Shown: one piece after another, positions 61,345 to 64,000 of the stretch
Layout: each line of letters starts with the position of its first letter
Numbering within the stretch: the stretch's first letter is position 1
Assembly: GCF_900086655.1 (NCBI RefSeq)
Contig: NZ_LT575476.1
Location: 3,982,543-4,046,542, forward strand
DNA from: Paenibacillus tuaregi
GTDB taxonomy: Bacteria > Bacillota > Bacilli > Paenibacillales > Paenibacillaceae
DNA: 64,000 nt
Direction of reading: 5' to 3'
The notes under the pieces: model-generated
Seen by the model: the letters and a program-made list of their open reading frames with translations, nothing else
Told to the model about the DNA's origin: nothing
Databases searched by the model: none
Program-made: the position numbers and the translations under genes

Positions 61345-63139
61345 CGTACGACTCGGCCTGTAATTTATATAAGTTGGCATATATCCCGTTTTGGATCATT
61401 AGATCTCGATGTGACCCCATTTCTACCAGCTCGCCAGCTTGCAGTACAATTATAGAATCTGCAAAGAGGGTATTCACAAAACGATGACTAACCATTATGC
61501 ATAACCTATCTTCCCTCATTTCCCGAAAATTTTGGTAAATTTCATATTCTGCGATTGCATCTAAAGAAGCTGTTGGTTCATCTAAAACCAATATTGGAGC
61601 AGGTTTCATAAGTGCTCTTGTAATAGCGAGTTTCTGCCATTGGCCTAATGACAAGTCAACACTGCCTGACCATTCCTTTTGCAATTTGGTATCATAACCG
61701 AATGGCAGCTTAGTAATAAATTGACTGGCACCGGATTGTTCTGCTGCCGTTTTAATTTGATCCAGGTCACTCAAGCGTTCCAGGTCGCCCAATCCAATAT
61801 TTGTTTTAACATCAAACGGATATTTAATAAAATCTTGAAACACTGCTGAAATATTAGCGAACAAGGTACCCTGGTTAAACGCATTAATATTTACTCCGTC
61901 AACCAATATCTCACCTTCTGTTGGTTGATATAGGTTTAATAGGAGCTTGATTAATGTTGTTTTCCCAGAACCATTCTGTCCTACAAGCACGTAGGATTGA
62001 GAGGAGTACAAGGAGAGGTCCAAGTTCTTTAGGACGTACTGATCTGTACCTGGATAAATAAAAGAAACATTTCTGAACTGAATACAATGAAAGTCAGATG
62101 GAAAATCAGGCTTCTCATTTTGATCTTGTACTGGAAGGTCTAAAAGTACAAAGATATTTTGCACATACAAACAATCTTCATAAGCGGTTGACACTAATGA
62201 TAGCAGGTTGGATATTGAATCCTTCAAATTGTCTACTGAGGTAAGATACATAGTTAGGGAGCCTATGGACAATTTTGATTTAACACTAATAAGTACTACT
62301 AAAATTTTTATAAAATAAACAACCCCCTTATCAATAATTTCCATAATCGAAGTTTCAATCAAGAAACGTCTTCTTATCTTCTTATCCTCTTTTAAGTAGT
62401 CATCAAGAATGTTCATAATGGTTTGCAGTAAAAACAAGTTTGCGTTATAGATTTTAAGTTCTTTAATATTTTGATTGGTAATTGCAAGAGTTTTAAGGTG
62501 TCTTACAAACCGATTATTTTCGAACCGTGTATTAAATACTTCAAACCATTTATTTAAAATTTTTAAGCTGATATAGAACATAGGCAACGCTGATAACACA
62601 CAGAGCAGCACAATCCCGGTATTAAAGTATAATAAAATTCCGACTATCCCCACAAAACTTGTTAAGTTTTTTATAAAGCCCACCAATGTGCGCAGCAGAC
62701 TTATACTTCTAGTAAGAGATTCATCATTCGACTTTTGAATCTGGTTATAGATATTGGCATTATCAAAGTCTTTCAGGTCCAACAGGGATACCTTTTCAAG
62801 GATGTTTTTACTGATAACTTTATTTAGCATGGATGAATATATATTTTGAATGTAGTTGGAGAGGGTGAGGGTTATTGAGTTAAGTAGGATTAGAACAAAG
62901 TGCAAGGCCAGCCAGACATACATTAATGAGTCTTTAATGCTGACCCCTTTGATTAATATATTAGTAACAGCATCAATAAACTCCTTCCAAACCCATAAGC
63001 CTATTGGAATTATAGCTCCGGATAGAGTATCAATTATTATGATTAAAATAAGTTTAGAAGGACTAGTTCTCCAAAGAAGATGGATAGTTTTTATTAAAAT
63101 CAGGAGAAGGTCTTTTGTCTTTTTAAATTTTAAAATCAT
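61328..63139 (-). CDS. ABC exporter with fused membrane and ATPase domains (LanT-like)
   Basis: A 603-residue half-transporter. Residues 1-310 form a type I exporter membrane domain with six TM helices, and 340-590 the nucleotide-binding domain: Walker A VGQNGSGKTT, signature DLSLGQWQKLAI (LSLGQ rather than LSGGQ), Walker B ILVLDEPTASLD and the H-loop in MVSHRF. There is no N-terminal C39 peptidase domain, so a leader would be removed by another enzyme. It is markedly AT-rich compared with the rest of the window. It lies 16 bp after an M16-like gene, as expected for peptide antibiotic export. Confidence 0.85.
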   Translation of the reverse strand: MILKFKKTKDLLLILIKTIHLLWRTSPSKLILIIIIDTLSGAIIPIGLWVWKEFIDAVTNILIKGVSIKDSLMYVWLALHFVLILLNSITLTLSNYIQNIYSSMLNKVISKNILEKVSLLDLKDFDNANIYNQIQKSNDESLTRSISLLRTLVGFIKNLTSFVGIVGILLYFNTGIVLLCVLSALPMFYISLKILNKWFEVFNTRFENNRFVRHLKTLAITNQNIKELKIYNANLFLLQTIMNILDDYLKEDKKIRRRFLIETSIMEIIDKGVVYFIKILVVLISVKSKLSIGSLTMYLTSVDNLKDSISNLLSLVSTAYEDCLYVQNIFVLLDLPVQDQNEKPDFPSDFHCIQFRNVSFIYPGTDQYVLKNLDLSLYSSQSYVLVGQNGSGKTTLIKLLLNLYQPTEGEILVDGVNINAFNQGTLFANISAVFQDFIKYPFDVKTNIGLGDLERLSDLDQIKTAAEQSGASQFITKLPFGYDTKLQKEWSGSVDLSLGQWQKLAITRALMKPAPILVLDEPTASLDAIAEYEIYQNFREMREDRLCIMVSHRFVNTLFADSIIVLQAGELVEMGSHRDLMIQNGIYANLYKLQAESYEKVPS

Positions 63140-63155
63140 TCACTTCACCTTCTCC

Positions 63156-64000
63156 CTAATTTTCTATTACTACTTTGCAAGGAGCACTTAAGACTAAATT
63201 TTTATATATATTTACATCATCTGATTTTAAATCACCTAGAATATTAAGGATTTCTTCAAAATGATCTGCTGTAATGTGCATGGGCTCATCATAAAAGAAA
63301 TTAGCTGATAAATTATCGAAAATATGCTCCATGCTCAGATCTGATGATTGCATGGATAATGTTGAGATGGATCTTTTTGCTTCTTCGAAGTCATTGACTG
63401 TGAAGAAGTATGACCTTAAGTGGTCTATAAGCTCATTCATGAGCGTGCCCATGTCACAATCGCCCTTTTGCAAGTATAGACTGATAACATGATAATAATA
63501 GTAATTAGTGATATGTCTGTCAGAAATGGTTATATGTTGGATATCAGTGATCGATTTGAAATAAGAAAGATATTTTGCAATACAATCTGTTAGCATTATT
63601 TCAAAGAGCATTCTGACTATTTTTACTTTTAGGTCTATATGGGTATAAGGTTTATGGAAGAATAACTCTATTTTTTTGATGTTGTTCATAGACTTGAGGT
63701 AATAAAATTCTGCAGGTTGGTTAACCAAATAAGCAATCTCTTTTGCTGATATCTTGGGAAGCGGCTCATTATTGTTGAAAAGGATGCCTAGAACGGCATT
63801 TTTCACTGTCTGAAGTGACAGGCTGGTTTGGATAATGAAGGCCATATTGGTTAAAATATAAAACTTGTTTATGAAACTTCGCACATCCTCTTCAGTTAGC
63901 TGCTCAATTTGATCTTTATCGCCTACTGGGAGTATATTTATTTGTCCATTCGTAATGTAATTAATAATTTCTTTCTGAACTCTCCATCTTTCACTCAGAA
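63156..64000 (-). CDS. M16 peptidase-like protein, C-terminal part (runs off the window)
   Basis: The open frame runs without a stop to the right edge, so only the C-terminal ~280 residues are seen. LTEEDVRSFINKFYILTNMAFIIQ has the pattern of the M16 family (L-T-x-E-D-x-x-x-F-x-x-x-Y-x-x-x-N-M-x-x-x-I), and the end IFDNLSANFFYDEPMHITADHFEEI also fits. No HxxEH zinc site is in the visible part; it may lie upstream or in a partner subunit. AT-rich like the next gene. In Firmicutes, M16B pairs remove leaders from some class III lanthipeptides, and AlbF-type M16 proteins occur in subtilosin clusters. The family call is moderately sure, the pathway inferred. Confidence 0.55.
   Translation of the reverse strand, partial: LSERWRVQKEIINYITNGQINILPVGDKDQIEQLTEEDVRSFINKFYILTNMAFIIQTSLSLQTVKNAVLGILFNNNEPLPKISAKEIAYLVNQPAEFYYLKSMNNIKKIELFFHKPYTHIDLKVKIVRMLFEIMLTDCIAKYLSYFKSITDIQHITISDRHITNYYYYHVISLYLQKGDCDMGTLMNELIDHLRSYFFTVNDFEEAKRSISTLSMQSSDLSMEHIFDNLSANFFYDEPMHITADHFEEILNILGDLKSDDVNIYKNLVLSAPCKVVIEN

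Overview
The window looks like chromosomal DNA from a Paenibacillus-type Gram-positive bacterium (Firmicutes, Paenibacillaceae). The support is Bacillus-style ribosome binding sites before nearly every gene, GTG and TTG starts, a Bacillus-type Fnr with a C-terminal cysteine cluster, YtxH, EcsC, YutE-like and YqeB-like proteins, a SwrC-type RND pump, and ABC/GH65 and GH4 sugar modules. Most of it has mid-range GC; the last ~2.7 kb is clearly AT-rich. I saw no rRNA, tRNA, CRISPR array or complete insertion sequence.

Layout. 1-4.8 kb: small housekeeping genes, among them a cysteine-free HesB-like protein, a DUF1232 protein, an M14 cell-wall peptidase, murI, ytxH, a decayed HIT gene and a YutE-like protein. 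5-8.3 kb: an AraC regulator above a BadF/NAGK-type sugar kinase that is translationally coupled to a GH4 phospho-glycosidase. 8.5-14 kb: UDP-GlcNAc 2-epimerase, divergent from two glycosyltransferases, a pyruvyl-transferase-like protein and two small DUF2642-like proteins, suggesting surface glycan synthesis. 14-20.6 kb: an APH-like kinase, EcsC, and a lipoprotein adaptor with an RND pump. 21-29 kb: an alpha-glucoside regulon (LacI regulator, AglE/F/G-like ABC importer, GH65 phosphorylase) with three matching operators, two cre-like sites and a hairpin between the binding protein and the permeases. 29-35.4 kb: Fnr with consensus Fnr boxes before a DoxX gene and near its own promoter, plus ndk, a MobA-like protein, an acyltransferase, DUF2071 and a VOC protein. 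35.6-44.8 kb: oleate hydratase with a TetR regulator, an MFS transporter, a secreted beta-helix protein, Erm with a possible leader peptide, and a YqeB-like/TetR pair beside an aspartase-like protein that lacks the catalytic signature loop.

44.9-50.8 kb is a compact proline catabolism unit. It holds sigma-54 (rpoN), P5C dehydrogenase, proline dehydrogenase and a sigma-54 activator. Two divergent near-perfect -24/-12 promoters lie in the short gap between the catabolic genes, so factor, activator, promoters and targets all sit within 6 kb.

50.9-64 kb: a MerR-type protein paired with a GPP34/GOLPH3-like protein below ten copies of a heptanucleotide repeat; an MDR oxidoreductase; a MalT-like LuxR regulator; class I fructose-bisphosphate aldolase; a structured non-coding remnant; and an ECF sigma / membrane protein / ABC transporter operon. 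The AT-rich right end has an ABC exporter next to an M16-peptidase-like gene that runs off the window. This is probably the edge of a peptide natural product (RiPP) cluster.

Two repeat families are scattered through the first 27 kb: a ~200 bp MITE-like element with terminal inverted repeats (two full copies, two partial) and a short palindrome with AGTTTTGC/GCAAAACT arms (four copies).
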